Part shown: positions 1-8,342 of the stretch, piece after piece
Position numbering within the stretch: the first letter of the stretch is position 1
Layout: each line of letters starts with the position of its first letter
Source: Algoriphagus hitonicola
GTDB taxonomy: Bacteria; Bacteroidota; Bacteroidia; Cytophagales; Cyclobacteriaceae
DNA: 64,000 nucleotides
Assembly (NCBI RefSeq): GCF_900113375.1
Contig: NZ_FOPC01000001.1
Location: forward strand, 372,001 to 436,000
Reading direction: 5' to 3'
Translations under genes and position numbers: made by a program
The notes under the pieces: generated by a model
The model's database searches: none
What the model saw: the letters and a program-made list of their open reading frames with translations, nothing else
Told to the model about the DNA's origin: nothing

Positions 1-1324
1 ATTCAGGATTATCGATCAAAACACCCAAGTCAAGTTCTCGGATGACTACTTTTGATACGATTTGGTTGACTCCGTCTTTGAGATCATAATTAACTCGACC
101 CTCCAAATCTCCGATGCTGGTACGGAACTCACCATTGGTGGTAAATCGGGTGGGTAAACCTGCAAAATCCGCATTGAGACGAATAATATTCAGTTTTCGG
201 ATTTCTTTTTGAATATCCTCACTGAGGTAAGGCGCCAAATCCTGGGCTTGGATAGTTGAGTTTTTTAAAGATAAATTCAGGTAGGTGTTTTCCACATCGG
301 GAAGTCCATCTACTCGGAAAGCACCAAAAATTTCTGTTCGTCTCCCAAGTCGAATCAATAGCTCTTCGGAACGAATATCCGAAAGTGGTCCTGAAACTTT
401 CCCACTCAACACGATATTATCTTCGATATCTGGAAGGTCAGGGACAAAAAACCGTAAATCCTGAAGTCCGATGGAGGTTTCATCAAAGTCAGCGATTACG
501 ACGACTTTATTGATAAAATCCGAAAATGCAGCTGCGCTGGCATATTCGAGTCTGAGAAAGTTTTTGATCGAACTTTTGTTGGTGATGAGATTAAGCTGAT
601 CAAACTCCAAAAGCTCGGAGTTATAAGTAAGATCAGTCGTAAATTCTTTGATTTCCAGACCTGAATTGGATTCAATCCCAGCCAAAAGTTCGATATCGAT
701 TCCGATTTCATCCCCTTCCACATAAAAATCGGAGGCACTCGCCTCGATCTCTCTAAATCTCATATGATTATAATCCAATCCGGTTGGAATGGTGTCTGCG
801 TTATAATTGGCCAAGGTGAAAGCCGATTCTCTCAACTCCAGCTTCCCAATACTAAATCGACCGCCTCCGGAGGAATTACTCGAACCAAAAAGGGAACTTA
901 ATTCTTTGATCCATCGATTGATATTCATAGCTGAGTCTCCCGAGTGGGTCAAAAGCTGAATCGTCGCCTCTTCTATCCGGACTTCATCGAGTTTGGGGCC
1001 GGAGCCGGATAGGAGGGAGTTTACCTCAAAATCAATAAAGGCGCTTTCGGCAAAAATCATGGTGCTGTCCTGATGATCTTTGATTTCCAGCTGGGATATT
1101 GATATCGCATCCCACCAATTAATCGCCACCCGATCGATGCGGGTTTTAAAATCAGAGTTCTTGTTGAGGTAACCGGTGATTTGATCGATCGCCCAGTTTT
1201 GGACAGTTTCGGTCTGCAGGAGTCCAGCGATGAGTATAATCGTTAAAAATAAAGTAGCTATACCCCAAAGCAATAATCGAAGTGCTTTGAATAAAAAATT
1301 CCTAACTTTCGTGCTATTTTCCAA
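1..1324 (-). CDS. tamB: TamB-like translocation/assembly module, N-terminal part (runs off left edge)
   Basis: The reverse strand is open from position 1324 to the window edge (about 441 codons) and the protein continues outside. It begins with a short basic stretch and one hydrophobic helix (around LLLWGIATLFLTIILIAG), then long beta-rich sequence with 'Q..LEIKD' and 'LGV' type repeats, as in AsmA/TamB proteins. TamB is anchored in the inner membrane, spans the periplasm and works in outer-membrane assembly or lipid transport. The only in-frame start upstream of the helix is TTG at 1324, since an in-frame TAG lies about 20 bases further upstream. That TTG shares its first base with the ATG of the divergent tsaD gene. 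A tamB-tsaD divergent pair is common in Bacteroidota. The family call is firm; the exact start is inferred. Confidence 0.8.
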   Translation of the reverse strand, partial: MENSTKVRNFLFKALRLLLWGIATLFLTIILIAGLLQTETVQNWAIDQITGYLNKNSDFKTRIDRVAINWWDAISISQLEIKDHQDSTMIFAESAFIDFEVNSLLSGSGPKLDEVRIEEATIQLLTHSGDSAMNINRWIKELSSLFGSSNSSGGGRFSIGKLELRESAFTLANYNADTIPTGLDYNHMRFREIEASASDFYVEGDEIGIDIELLAGIESNSGLEIKEFTTDLTYNSELLEFDQLNLITNKSSIKNFLRLEYASAAAFSDFINKVVVIADFDETSIGLQDLRFFVPDLPDIEDNIVLSGKVSGPLSDIRSEELLIRLGRRTEIFGAFRVDGLPDVENTYLNLSLKNSTIQAQDLAPYLSEDIQKEIRKLNIIRLNADFAGLPTRFTTNGEFRTSIGDLEGRVNYDLKDGVNQIVSKVVIRELDLGVLIDNPE

Positions 1325-2337
1325 TGGATACCAACGATATTTCTATTTTAGCAATTGAGTCCTCTTGTGACGAAACCTCTGCCTCTATTATCATAAATGG
1401 CAAAGTACTTAATAATATTGTGGCCACACAATCAGTCCACGAAAAATATGGGGGAGTTGTTCCCGAATTGGCTTCTAGAGCGCATCAGGAAAATATAATT
1501 CCTGTCGTTGAGGAGGCTTTGAGGACTTCAGGAATTAACAAAGAGCAGCTTTCGGCCGTGGCTTTTACCCGTGGACCGGGTTTGATGGGCGCTTTGCTGG
1601 TTGGGGTGAGTTTTGCCAAAGCGTTTGCCTTTGCTAGAAAAATCCCCTTGATCGAGGTTAATCACATGCAGGCGCACGTTTTAGCGCATTTTATCGAAGA
1701 TCCAAAACCCGATTTTCCCTTTATTTGCCTGACCGTCAGTGGAGGGCATACCCAGCTGGTATTGGTCAAAAGCCCGCTTCAGATGGAGGTAATCGGAGAG
1801 ACTCGTGACGATGCCGTGGGAGAGGCTTTTGACAAGACAGCCAAGCTCTTGGGGTTGCCCTATCCGGGAGGTCCGTTGATTGACCGTTATGCTAAAGAGG
1901 GAAATCCAAGGGCTTTTGAGTTTCCAATCACGCGGATGCCCGATTTGGATTATTCCTTCAGTGGAATCAAAACAGCAGTATTGTATTTTCTGAGGGATCA
2001 ATTGAAGGAAAATCCGGATTTCATCTCGGAAAATTTAGCTGACCTTTGCGCCAGCATCCAATACAGTCTAATCGAAATGCTGCTGATCAAGCTGAAAGCT
2101 GCAGTAAAACAATACCGGGTCAAGGAAGTAGCGATTGCGGGTGGAGTATCAGCAAATTCCGGATTACGAAAAACGCTGTCCGACCTTGCAGATCAAAAAG
2201 GCTGGAATCTTTACATCCCTAAATTCGAATATTGCACCGATAATGCTGCGATGATTGCGATGGCGGCGCATTTCAAGTATCTTAAAGGGGATTTTTCGCC
2301 AATGGATGTCACTCCTCTTGCCAAAATGAAACTCTAA
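1324..2337 (+). CDS. tsaD: tRNA N6-adenosine threonylcarbamoyltransferase TsaD
   Basis: 337 residues, the usual TsaD length. It transfers threonylcarbamoyl from TC-AMP to A37 of ANN-decoding tRNAs, in the cytoplasm, as a complex with TsaB and TsaE. The N-terminal ASKHA signature ESSCDETSAS is present, as are the metal-binding histidines in HMQAHVLAH (about residue 114), the SGGHTQL loop and the C-terminal GGVSANSGLR segment. The start is forced because no later ATG precedes the ESSCDETSA motif. It stands first in a rightward run, with smpB starting one base after its stop. Any promoter must lie inside the divergent tamB-like coding sequence, since there is no intergenic space. Confidence 0.97.
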   Translation: MDTNDISILAIESSCDETSASIIINGKVLNNIVATQSVHEKYGGVVPELASRAHQENIIPVVEEALRTSGINKEQLSAVAFTRGPGLMGALLVGVSFAKAFAFARKIPLIEVNHMQAHVLAHFIEDPKPDFPFICLTVSGGHTQLVLVKSPLQMEVIGETRDDAVGEAFDKTAKLLGLPYPGGPLIDRYAKEGNPRAFEFPITRMPDLDYSFSGIKTAVLYFLRDQLKENPDFISENLADLCASIQYSLIEMLLIKLKAAVKQYRVKEVAIAGGVSANSGLRKTLSDLADQKGWNLYIPKFEYCTDNAAMIAMAAHFKYLKGDFSPMDVTPLAKMKL

Positions 2338-2338
2338 T

Positions 2339-2806
2339 ATGTCAAAGACCAATAAATTTGAGAAAATCATCAACATCAAGAATAAGAAGGCAAGCTTTCA
2401 GTTTGAATTTATTGATACCTATGTCTGTGGGATGGTCCTGAAAGGGACGGAAATCAAATCGATCCGTGAGGGGAAAGTGTCACTGACAGAATCCTTCTGT
2501 ATTTTTTTGGATGGGGAATTGTACGTCAGGCAGATGCACATTGCGCCGTATTCCATGGCTGCCAATTACAATCATGAGGCGGTCCGTGACCGAAAATTAC
2601 TTTTGAATAAAAGAGAACTCGAAAAACTCGAAACTAAGTCAGCGGAAAAAGGTCTTACTATCATTCCGGTTCGTATATTTATCAATGACCGAGGCATCGC
2701 AAAAATGGAAATAGCCCTAGGTCGAGGTAAAAAAACGCACGACAAACGACAGGATTTGAAAGAAAAAGATGCCAAAAGAGAACTTCAGCGAATGGCCCTT
2801 AAGTGA
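2339..2806 (+). CDS. smpB: SsrA-binding protein SmpB
   Basis: 155 residues. SmpB binds tmRNA and brings it to stalled ribosomes for trans-translation. The OB-fold core is visible (KKASFQFEFIDTYVCGMVL, then GTEIKSIREGKVSL), followed by the basic C-terminal tail with GRGKKTHDKRQDLKEKDAKRE that enters the empty mRNA channel. It follows tsaD by one base, suggesting co-translation, and its last 38 bases overlap the start of the next gene. No ssrA (tmRNA) gene is visible in the window. Confidence 0.97.
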   Translation: MSKTNKFEKIINIKNKKASFQFEFIDTYVCGMVLKGTEIKSIREGKVSLTESFCIFLDGELYVRQMHIAPYSMAANYNHEAVRDRKLLLNKRELEKLETKSAEKGLTIIPVRIFINDRGIAKMEIALGRGKKTHDKRQDLKEKDAKRELQRMALK

Positions 2807-3569
2807 TGGATACGGGATCTGTAGGCAGACCATATTACCGGTCTACAAAAGGCCTTCGGTAGATTCAGCCCTTTTGACCCAATTGCTTTTTGGTGAATGC
2901 TATCAGGTATTGGCCGTAAGTACCGACCGGTCCTGGTACAGGATTTTTCATGAGGACTCGCGAATCGGCGGATGGATTTCTTCCAAATCGCTCAAAGAGA
3001 TTAACCAAGAAGAATATCAAAATTACCTCAATCAGGATTTTCAAGTAGTCGTCAGTCCCATTGCTGCCATTGAGTATAGTGGGACCAACTTATATTTATT
3101 GCCCGGGAGCCGCTTGCATTTTTCGGATTTGGAGCTATTCAACTGGCAGGATCATATTGGATTCACCGGGCAGACCCGCAGTCATGCGCTTCGTGCCAAT
3201 CGGGATGAATTGATACAAATTGCCTTAAAATATATCAATGCCCCTTGGCAATCCGGAGGAAGGAGTATTTTTGGCTTAGATGAAACATTGGGATTTGCTT
3301 TGATTTTCCAAATGGCCGGTTATTCTTGGCATTCAGGCCATCTTCCTGGAAGTTTAATTAGTTTTTCCAAATGTGAAGTCGGAGATATTTTGATCTGTCA
3401 TCAACCCGGAGCCGAAAAAGACCAATTTGCCATTTATTTGGGATTGGAAGAAGTCCTCCAAATGGATGGTAGAATGCGAGTCTGTGATTTGGATGAATGG
3501 GTGGCAAAAGTGACAAACAATCGAAATAAACAGGAAGTTTTGGAAATTAGAACTGTTTTTAGTGCATAA
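2769..3569 (+). CDS. SH3-like / NlpC-P60-fold protein lacking the catalytic residues
   Basis: 266 residues without a signal peptide. Residues about 15-80 resemble a bacterial SH3 domain (ILPVYKRPSVDSALLTQLLFGE, then W.RIFHEDSRIGGWI). A second SH3-like stretch follows, and residues about 150-255 match the NlpC/P60 (C40) fold: INAPWQSGGRSIFGLD and later EVGDILICHQ and AIYLGLEEVLQMDG. In active C40 enzymes the first motif continues D-C-S-G and the second contains T-H-V-G-I. Here they read DETLGF and KDQFAIYLG, so both catalytic Cys and His appear lost. That points to a peptidoglycan-binding pseudoenzyme. The ATG at 2769 lies inside smpB and is the only ATG before the SH3 domain, so the 38-base overlap is probably real. 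Confidence 0.8.
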   Translation: MPKENFSEWPLSDGYGICRQTILPVYKRPSVDSALLTQLLFGECYQVLAVSTDRSWYRIFHEDSRIGGWISSKSLKEINQEEYQNYLNQDFQVVVSPIAAIEYSGTNLYLLPGSRLHFSDLELFNWQDHIGFTGQTRSHALRANRDELIQIALKYINAPWQSGGRSIFGLDETLGFALIFQMAGYSWHSGHLPGSLISFSKCEVGDILICHQPGAEKDQFAIYLGLEEVLQMDGRMRVCDLDEWVAKVTNNRNKQEVLEIRTVFSA

Positions 3570-3571
3570 TT

Positions 3572-4081
3572 ATGGAAAAGCGAGTGCTCGTTTTGAATAT
3601 GGATCATTCTCCGATAGGGGTGGTTTCTCCTCAAAAGGCCATCGTCCTGACCTTGTTGGATAAAGCCAATGTGCTGTCGACCTATGAACTGTTGGAGATT
3701 CGTACAGTCAGTAGAAGTTTTGAGTATCCGGCTGTTATTTGCTTAAACGAATATAAAAATGTTCCTTACAAGGGAGTTTTGCTTAATAGAAATAACCTGT
3801 TTCGCCGGGACAACGGAGAATGCCAATATTGTGGCAGTAGAAGGCATTTGACCATTGATCATGTGGTGCCCCGGTCAAAAGGCGGCAAGACTTCCTGGAC
3901 CAATCTTGTAACAGCCTGTAATCGATGCAATGTCAACAAAGGAGACAAAACTCCCGAGCAGGCCGGCTTGTTGCTTCGAAACCATCCCTTCCGACCTTCT
4001 TTGTCCTTTTTTTTGGCAGACTATGCCGAGCGGCACGCAGGGGAGTGGCTTCCCTTTTTGCAGGTGAAAATTACTCCCTGA
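3572..4081 (+). CDS. HNH endonuclease family protein
   Basis: 169 residues. The C-terminal half carries a zinc-binding HNH nuclease core: CQYCGSRRHLTIDHVVPRS, then G..W.NLV.AC..CN..KG. Both CxxC pairs and the catalytic DHV.P segment are intact. The N-terminal 70 residues (RVLVLNMDHSPIGVVSPQKA, then LLDKANVL) match the stand-alone HNH proteins widespread in Bacteroidota and cyanobacteria, whose biological role is unknown. It starts two bases after the upstream stop and ends the close-packed tsaD run. There is no adjacent methylase, so it is unlikely to be part of a restriction system. Confidence 0.9.
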   Translation: MEKRVLVLNMDHSPIGVVSPQKAIVLTLLDKANVLSTYELLEIRTVSRSFEYPAVICLNEYKNVPYKGVLLNRNNLFRRDNGECQYCGSRRHLTIDHVVPRSKGGKTSWTNLVTACNRCNVNKGDKTPEQAGLLLRNHPFRPSLSFFLADYAERHAGEWLPFLQVKITP

Positions 4082-4132
4082 ATTTTTAATCAAGACGATG
4101 GAATTTGGCAATAAAATTGCCTCTTTAACGAT

Positions 4133-4579
4133 ATGAATTTCAAAGTCTACGTTATCTTGGCCTTTAGTTTATTTTGGTCAGCACCAATCCAGGAAAATCC
4201 CGATCTAATTGGGAAATGGCAGTTGGTATATTTTGATGGAATCGAGCAAATCAGACAGTCATCGCGCTATCGAAATGCCCCTGCCGAAGCCAAGCAAGAC
4301 ATGGAATACCGAATTGCCAATAGACTGGAAAATACAGTGTATGAATTTATGGAAGAGGATTCCTTGGTTTTTACCGATTACGGTCAAAAAGGGATCGTCC
4401 AAAAGCGGGTGAAATTTGAGGTGGGCGAAGATCAAGTGCTTCACATTTTTGAAGAAAATCAAACCCGTAAAGCCAAGATTATAGAGCTGACAGAGAATCG
4501 CTTGGTTTTAGAACCAATCAGTGAAAGTGGGGTTTTGGGAAAGCTTATTTTTGAACCTTGGGTAAAGCCTGAAGAATAA
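4133..4579 (+). CDS. Small exported lipocalin-like protein, function unknown
   Basis: 148 residues beginning with a short hydrophobic export signal (FKVYVILAFSLFWSAP). The mature part opens with DLIGKWQLVYFDG, the usual entry strand of lipocalin-like 'calycin' proteins in Bacteroidota, followed by alternating strands (SLVFTDYGQKG, KVKFEV, VLHIFEENQ, IIELTENRLVLEP). The GxW motif and the final LVLEP strand support a small beta barrel. Ligand and location are unknown. It follows the HNH gene by 51 bases and is convergent with rnhB, with only 7 bases between their stops. Confidence 0.65.
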   Translation: MNFKVYVILAFSLFWSAPIQENPDLIGKWQLVYFDGIEQIRQSSRYRNAPAEAKQDMEYRIANRLENTVYEFMEEDSLVFTDYGQKGIVQKRVKFEVGEDQVLHIFEENQTRKAKIIELTENRLVLEPISESGVLGKLIFEPWVKPEE

Positions 4580-4586
4580 ATCTAGC

Positions 4587-5198
4587 CTACATCTTCAAGT
4601 TTAACTGTTCCGGCAACAGCTTAAAACTATTTCGGTGCCATTTTGTCTTTCCGTGTTTTCGAATGCCCTCCCGATGTGCAGCCGTGGGGTAGCCCACATT
4701 TCTTTCCCAAGCATAATGCGGGAATTCCAATGCGAGTCCTTCCATCAATTGATCCCGATACACTTTGGCCAAAATGGATGCTGCAGCAATGCTGGCTATT
4801 TTTCCGTCTCCTTTGATTACACAGGTGTATTCCAACCCCAATTTGGATCGCCAACGATTTCCGTCTATCAGGAGGTGTTCCGGTCTGACTTCCAGCTGCT
4901 CCACGGCCCGTTCCATCGCCAGAAAAGAGGCATTCAGGATATTGATTTGATCGATTTCGGCAACTGAGGCTTCGGCTATCGCCCAAGAAAGGGCTTTGTC
5001 TTTGATCTCAGCAATTAGATCTTCCCGGTCAGCTTTTTTGAGTTTTTTGGAATCATTAATCCAGGGATTGTTGTAGGTAGATGGCAAAATCACCGCAGCA
5101 GCTACCACAGGTCCTGCCAGGCATCCGCGACCTACTTCATCACATCCGGCCTCGATTCGATTAGCTTCTAAAAAGGGGAGAAGGGGCATGATCTTCAA
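4587..5198 (-). CDS. rnhB: Ribonuclease HII
   Basis: 203 residues. It cleaves RNA in RNA-DNA hybrids and removes misincorporated ribonucleotides. The type 2 RNase H signature is present: AGCDEVGRGCLAGPV with the first two catalytic acids, LLIDGN, then the IASIAAASILAKVYRD segment and a C-terminal GYPTAAH. The start at 5198 (MKIMPLL) overlaps the last 38 bases of the upstream glucosidase gene. The second Met at 5189 is equally possible, and both precede the conserved strand. Confidence 0.95.
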   Translation of the reverse strand: MKIMPLLPFLEANRIEAGCDEVGRGCLAGPVVAAAVILPSTYNNPWINDSKKLKKADREDLIAEIKDKALSWAIAEASVAEIDQINILNASFLAMERAVEQLEVRPEHLLIDGNRWRSKLGLEYTCVIKGDGKIASIAAASILAKVYRDQLMEGLALEFPHYAWERNVGYPTAAHREGIRKHGKTKWHRNSFKLLPEQLNLKM

Positions 5199-7833
5199 AT
5201 TCTTTTTCCTTATAATATTTGTGAATCATCTCTGATACCAGGCCTGTCCAACCGGTCTGATGGGAGGCCCCCAGACCTTTGCCGCTATCTCCATGGAAGT
5301 ATTCATAAAACAGAATGTAATCCTTGAAGTGTGGATCTTTTTGAAATTTTGAATCATTTCCAAAAACAGGCCGATTCCCCTGTTCATCCCGCATAAATAT
5401 TTTCATACATCTGAGCGACAATTCTTTGGCGATGAGGTCCATAGTCATAAAATTGCCCGATCCAGTGGGGTATTCGATAGAGAAATTTCCCCCGTAATAA
5501 AAATCAAATTTTTTGAGAGATTCGATGATCAAATAATTGATCGGAAACCAGATCGGTCCCCGCCAGTTGCTATTCCCGCCAAACATCCGGGTATCGGATT
5601 CTCCGGGAGTATATTTAACAGAAAAGATGTCCCCGTTGATTCTCATGGTGTAGGGATGAGCCAGGTGAAATTTTGATAGTGAACGGATTCCGAACTCACT
5701 CAAAAACTCTTCAGAATCCAACATTCTGTGTAGTACACTTTTCATCCGATGCCCTCTCAGAAGGGAGAAAAGTCGCCGTTTGTCCTGCCCGGGCTGAGCC
5801 CAACTGGACACCAATGCTGCCAATTTTGGCTTTTCGCGCATGAAAAAATCCAACCGTTTTTTGAACTCCGGCAACTCGTCAAAGAGATCCTCCCGAATCG
5901 GCTCCACAGCAAACATCGGAATCAAACCGACAATGGACCGAACTTTCATTTTCTTGGGTTCTTTCCCTTTGACATGAAATACATCATAGAAAAAATTATC
6001 CTCATCATCCCAAAGCGAAATATGTTCCGAGGAGATATTACTCATCGCACCGGCGATGTAAAGAAAGTGCTCTAGGAATTTGGTGGCGGTAAACTGATAG
6101 GTCTTGTTGAATTCACAGAGGTCAAGTGATATTCTCAACAAGTTGAGAGAAAACATCGCCATCCAGGAAGTAGCATCAGCTTGCTCGAGTTTGCCTTGAT
6201 AGTGTTTGGCATGGCTCCGGTCAAAGAGGGATATATTATCCAATCCCAAAAATCCACCTTCGAAAATATTGTTCCCTTCTGAGTCTTTTTGATTGACCCA
6301 CCAAGTGAAGTTGAGCATCAATTTGTGCATAGCCCGCTCCAAGAATTCCTGATCGCCTTTTCCTCCGTTTGCTTTTTTATCAATTTGATAGACCCGCTGC
6401 ACGGCATAGGCATGGACTGGTGGATTTACATCGGAAAAATTCCATTCATAGGCTGGAATCTGACCATTGGGATGCATGTACCATTCATTGAGCAACAAAA
6501 GCAGTTGGCCTTTGGCAAATTCCGGATCGATTCGCGCAATCGGAATACAGTGAAAAGCCAAATCCCATGCCGCGTACCAAGGGTATTCCCATTTGTCCGG
6601 CATGGAGATGATATCGTAATTTTGGAGATGGCGCCAGTTGCCATTTCGTCCTTTTTTTCGCTCGACCGGGGGAATGTATCTTCCGGGGTCTCCCTCGAGC
6701 CAGCGTTCGACATCATAATAATAAAACTGCTTAGACCACATCATGCCTCCATAGGCTTGACGCTGAATATTTTTTAAGTCTGGATCAGAGACCCTTTTTT
6801 GTAAGCCCTCATAAAACTCATCAGCTTCTTGTTTTCGCTGATTTAGACAATCCTTACAAATACTTAGCGGATTGGGCTCGTCTTGCCTTTGCAGCCTAAA
6901 TTTTACCTGTCGGCTTTCACCCGCCGGAATTTTCAATTCATAAATAGCCGCGGCTTTGGTGCCAAAAAACGAGGGATTGAGCCGGTTGTCATTACCATGA
7001 ATGACGAAATCATTGATGGCATCCTTGGTGTATGGACGCTCATTTGGGATGTTGTATAGTTTTTCCCGGTTGGTTTCATTGTTACAAAATCGGATATCCG
7101 GATTCCCATCAAAAGTCATGTTGAAGTTTCCGGATTTAGGACTGAAAACCTTGATTTGATTGGATCGCTTGAGACTTAGTTTGGGCATGAAAGGCTCATG
7201 TCCGGTAAACCAAGTTTTTCGAAACCAAATCGTAGGCATTACCCAGATAGAAGAGGCTTCTGGACCGCGATTATGAATCGTAGCCACAGCGATGATGTCC
7301 TCAGCATCATGTTTGGCGTACTCAATAAATATGTCAAAATATCGGTCCTCATCAAAAATCCCCGTATCCATCAGTTCAAATTCCGGGTCTGCTTTACCTC
7401 GACGTTTGGTTTCCTCGACCAATTCTTCGTAAGGAAATTTAGCCTGAGGATACTTGTAAAGCATCTTCATGTAAGAATGGGTTGGGGTAGAATCAAGGTA
7501 ATAATAGATTTCCTTGACGTCCTCGCCATGATTCCCCTGATTTCCGGTCAAACCAAAAAGTCGCTCTTTGATAAAAGGGTCTTTACCATTCCAAAATGCC
7601 CAAGCAATACAGATTTTCTGCTTGTAATCCGAAATCCCGGCAATCCCTTCCTCTCCCCAGCGATAAGCTTTGCTCCGGGCTTCTTCGTGCGTTACATTTT
7701 CCCAAGCCGCTCCGTCCGGGCTGTAGTCTTCCCGGACCGTTCCCCACTGCCTTTCCGTGAGGTAAGGTCCCCACTTTTTCCAGTGTTTCTTGCGCTCCTT
7801 ATCTTCTTGTAATCGTGTGTATTCGGCTGACAT
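5161..7833 (-). CDS. GH63-type (MGH1-like) glucosidase
   Basis: 890 residues, no signal peptide, so probably cytoplasmic. It belongs to the bacterial relatives of processing alpha-glucosidase I (GH63, (alpha/alpha)6 barrel). Visible landmarks are the N-terminal beta domain (about 1-330), the barrel segment YPWYAAWDLAFHCIPIA whose Asp sits where the catalytic acid is expected, GQIPAYEWNFSDVNPPVH, then GGNSNWRGPIWFPINYL and a C-terminal FYEYFHGDSGKGLG...GWTGL whose Glu fits the catalytic base. Substrate is unknown; trehalose-like, mannosylglycerate-like or other small alpha-glucosides are possible for this group. It is transcribed with rnhB (38-base overlap) and divergently from the BlaI-type repressor. 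Confidence 0.85.
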   Translation of the reverse strand: MSAEYTRLQEDKERKKHWKKWGPYLTERQWGTVREDYSPDGAAWENVTHEEARSKAYRWGEEGIAGISDYKQKICIAWAFWNGKDPFIKERLFGLTGNQGNHGEDVKEIYYYLDSTPTHSYMKMLYKYPQAKFPYEELVEETKRRGKADPEFELMDTGIFDEDRYFDIFIEYAKHDAEDIIAVATIHNRGPEASSIWVMPTIWFRKTWFTGHEPFMPKLSLKRSNQIKVFSPKSGNFNMTFDGNPDIRFCNNETNREKLYNIPNERPYTKDAINDFVIHGNDNRLNPSFFGTKAAAIYELKIPAGESRQVKFRLQRQDEPNPLSICKDCLNQRKQEADEFYEGLQKRVSDPDLKNIQRQAYGGMMWSKQFYYYDVERWLEGDPGRYIPPVERKKGRNGNWRHLQNYDIISMPDKWEYPWYAAWDLAFHCIPIARIDPEFAKGQLLLLLNEWYMHPNGQIPAYEWNFSDVNPPVHAYAVQRVYQIDKKANGGKGDQEFLERAMHKLMLNFTWWVNQKDSEGNNIFEGGFLGLDNISLFDRSHAKHYQGKLEQADATSWMAMFSLNLLRISLDLCEFNKTYQFTATKFLEHFLYIAGAMSNISSEHISLWDDEDNFFYDVFHVKGKEPKKMKVRSIVGLIPMFAVEPIREDLFDELPEFKKRLDFFMREKPKLAALVSSWAQPGQDKRRLFSLLRGHRMKSVLHRMLDSEEFLSEFGIRSLSKFHLAHPYTMRINGDIFSVKYTPGESDTRMFGGNSNWRGPIWFPINYLIIESLKKFDFYYGGNFSIEYPTGSGNFMTMDLIAKELSLRCMKIFMRDEQGNRPVFGNDSKFQKDPHFKDYILFYEYFHGDSGKGLGASHQTGWTGLVSEMIHKYYKEKEFEDHAPSPLFRS

Positions 7834-7915
7834 GTAGGTTCTCAGTATTGAGCAGGGGCGAAATTAGGATATTCTCGCTATTAACTCTAAAGAAATCCAT
7901 TAGGTTTTTTTAACG

Positions 7916-7933
7916 ATTCTACATTTGTAGAAT
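7916..7933. promoter_or_regulatory. BlaI-type operator, distal site
   Basis: Perfect inverted repeat with arms ATTCTACA and TGTAGAAT around TT. The TACA..TGTA core is the established recognition type for BlaI/MecI-family repressors. It lies 32 bases before the BlaI-like start. The TTTG at its centre (7924-7927) also serves as the -33 element of the predicted promoter. Confidence 0.8.
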
Positions 7934-7954
7934 TAAAAAACTATTCTACATTTG
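7924..7954 (+). promoter_or_regulatory. Bacteroidota-type sigma promoter of the blaI-M56 operon
   Basis: TTTG at 7924-7927, exactly 19 bases, then TACATTTG at 7947-7954. This equals the Bacteroidota consensus TTTG-N19-TAnnTTTG. Transcription would start around 7960, leaving only a few bases before ATG 7965 or about 20 before the alternative ATG 7980. Each box is embedded in one operator, so repressor binding would mask both. Confidence 0.75.
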
Positions 7955-7960
7955 TAGAGA
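7943..7960. promoter_or_regulatory. BlaI-type operator, proximal site
   Basis: Second copy of the operator, 27 bases downstream of the first. The left arm ATTCTACA is identical; the right arm TGTAGAGA matches six of eight positions. It covers the -7 element TACATTTG (7947-7954) of the predicted promoter. Confidence 0.78.
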
Positions 7961-7964
7961 ACAA

Positions 7965-8342
7965 ATGAAAATCTACTCCATGCTATCCAAGTCAGAAGAA
8001 GAATTGATGAATTACCTCTGGAAACTCAAAAAAGCCTTCATGAAGGATCTTTTGGAGCAATATCCGGAGCCAAAACCTGCCCCGACTACGGTTTCGACGC
8101 TTTTGAAACGAATGCAGGAAAAGCAATTTGTGGGGTATAATTTAATCAGGAATATGCGGGAATACTATCCTTTGGTCAGCAAAGAGCAGTATTTCTCAAC
8201 CCATCTAAAAGGCCTGATCAAAAACTTCTTTGATGATTCACCGGCGCAGTTTGCCTCATTTTTTACCAAAAAGACAGAAATGTCAGAAAGTGAACTGAAA
8301 GAACTCAAGGCTCTTATTGACGATCAATTAAAGAAAAAATAA
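7965..8342 (+). CDS. BlaI/MecI/CopY family transcriptional repressor
   Basis: 125 residues. Winged-helix repressor: SKSEEELMNYLWKLKKAFMKDLLEQYPEPKP, then the recognition helix region TTVSTLLKRMQEKQFV, and a C-terminal dimerisation helix pair. It should bind the two palindromes just upstream, repressing its own operon, and be inactivated when the M56 partner senses its signal. In beta-lactam systems this means cleavage of the repressor; in Bacteroidota the inducer is generally unknown. Start at 7965 gives a nearly leaderless mRNA; the ATG at 7980 (MLSKSEEELM) agrees better with family N-termini. Its TAA overlaps the M56 ATG by one base (TAATG). Confidence 0.92.
   Translation: MKIYSMLSKSEEELMNYLWKLKKAFMKDLLEQYPEPKPAPTTVSTLLKRMQEKQFVGYNLIRNMREYYPLVSKEQYFSTHLKGLIKNFFDDSPAQFASFFTKKTEMSESELKELKALIDDQLKKK

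Noticed and set aside
7198..7812. 204-codon frame antisense to the glucosidase
   Set aside because: It lies wholly inside a clear gene on the other strand and has no recognisable family; similar antisense frames occur throughout.
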